Assembly: GCA_030015575.1 (NCBI GenBank)
Contig: JASDDO010000024.1
Span: 216,524,996 to 216,588,995 of the forward strand
From: Agapanthus africanus
Lineage: Eukaryota > Streptophyta > Magnoliopsida > Asparagales > Amaryllidaceae
Direction: 5' to 3'
DNA: 64,000 nucleotides
Program-made: the position numbers and the translations under genes
Notes under the pieces: generated by a model
Seen by the model: only the letters and a program-made list of their open reading frames with translations
Databases searched by the model: none
Told to the model about the DNA's origin: nothing
Part shown: piece by piece, positions 63,691 through 64,000 of the stretch
How positions within the stretch are numbered: position 1 is the stretch's first letter
Layout: the number at the start of each line of letters is the position of its first letter

Positions 63691-64000
63691 ATTGGAAAAA
63701 TACCGAGGACTGGAGAGAAGTCTTCATAGATTACTTCAAATTCCACCGAATGCCTGAAGAAGCATCCACAAGACATCAGCTCGTGAAACGAGCTCTGTCT
63801 TTCGCCTTCGTTAACAATACCCTATACAAGAGGTCATTCGATTCTCTGTGGCTGAGATGCTTAGGACCTGACGAAGCGAAAAGGGTCGTCCAAGAAGTTC
63901 ATGACGGACTCTGCGGTTCCCACCAAGCGGGCCCAAAGATGAAGTTGAAGATAAAACGGATGGGCTACTATTGGCCCACGATGATTCAAGACTGCCTCGA
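63691..64000 (+). CDS. Tat F integrase, start only (window end)
   Basis: DWREVFIDYFKFHRMPEEAS, LYKRSFDSLWLRCLGPDEAK and LCGSHQAGPKMKLKIKR, then YYWPTMIQDC. This is the N-terminal His-containing part of a gypsy integrase; the zinc-site cysteines and the catalytic core lie beyond 64000. Confidence 0.85.

Larger units (their letters stand above)
52916..64000 (+). mobile_element. Tat-lineage element F, same family as B, cut by window end
   Basis: 5' LTR 52916-55553, primer site 55559-55577, gag from 55703, protease, RT, RNase H, archaeal RNase H, and integrase start at about 63690, running off the window. Protein wording matches Tat B closely, so the two are one family, but the LTRs differ clearly in sequence while keeping their layout. 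The visible coding part is much better preserved than B, with only a few breaks. If it is as long as B, about 12 kb more, including an opposite-strand gene, should lie beyond 64000. It inserted into element E. Confidence 0.9.

Overview
This window looks like repeat-rich intergenic DNA of a flowering plant. I see no host gene, rRNA or intact tRNA. Nearly all of it is layered LTR retrotransposons of kinds known from plants: Ty1/copia, and Ty3/gypsy of the Tat lineage, recognised by a second, archaeal-type RNase H after the first. DNA-transposon relics and foldback repeats fill the gaps. I cannot name the species from sequence alone.

Layout. (1) 1-98 and 34764-35300 are parts of an old Tat-like tandem array of about 85-bp units. 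A minus-strand copia element (99-34758, LTRs about 2.2 kb, 5-bp target duplication GTTTC) splits it. (2) Inside that copia's integrase region sits a whole-length but broken Tat element (3843-27241, about 23.4 kb, LTRs about 2.5-2.65 kb, target duplication CGGCT). Its order is LTR, primer site, gag, protease, reverse transcriptase, RNase H, archaeal RNase H, integrase, a long structured repeat region, a multi-exon plant-mobile-domain gene on the opposite strand with its own TATA box, polypurine tract, LTR. (3) 35300-37471 is a 5'-truncated second copia with a short 3' LTR. (4) 37472-45100 is AT-rich and holds three foldback repeats in alternating orientation, an 882-bp Mutator-like foldback element with a 9-bp target duplication, two hAT-like relics and a pair of about 240-bp repeats. 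(5) 45110-52915 looks like the 3' part of a different Tat-type element in minus orientation. It has an LTR-like stretch, a gene on the opposite strand resembling the 'putative gypsy type transposon' family (PF04195) with a C-terminal coiled coil, an 86-bp tandem array, and a second TATA box and gene start. A 2.8-kb solo LTR sits in an apparent intron of this gene. (6) 52916-64000 is a second, better preserved member of the 23-kb Tat family; it runs off the window inside integrase.

Most notable observations. The non-coding parts of the 23-kb Tat family are built almost entirely of short inverted repeats. The LTRs are tiled with 12-20-bp micro-hairpins of changing stem sequence. A GGAC-N6-GTCC array keeps its stem while the loop changes. 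A post-pol array does the reverse, with a constant loop and stems that covary. The opposite-strand genes carried by the two Tat types encode different N-terminal domains but share a layout: own TATA box near the 3' LTR, several coding blocks, a coiled-coil C-terminus, and a tandem array between gene and pol. Opposite-strand extra genes are known in Tat elements; the hairpin architecture is what I would examine first.

Limits: LTR identity was judged by eye. Domain names come from motif recognition, not database searches. Boundaries without target duplications are approximate.
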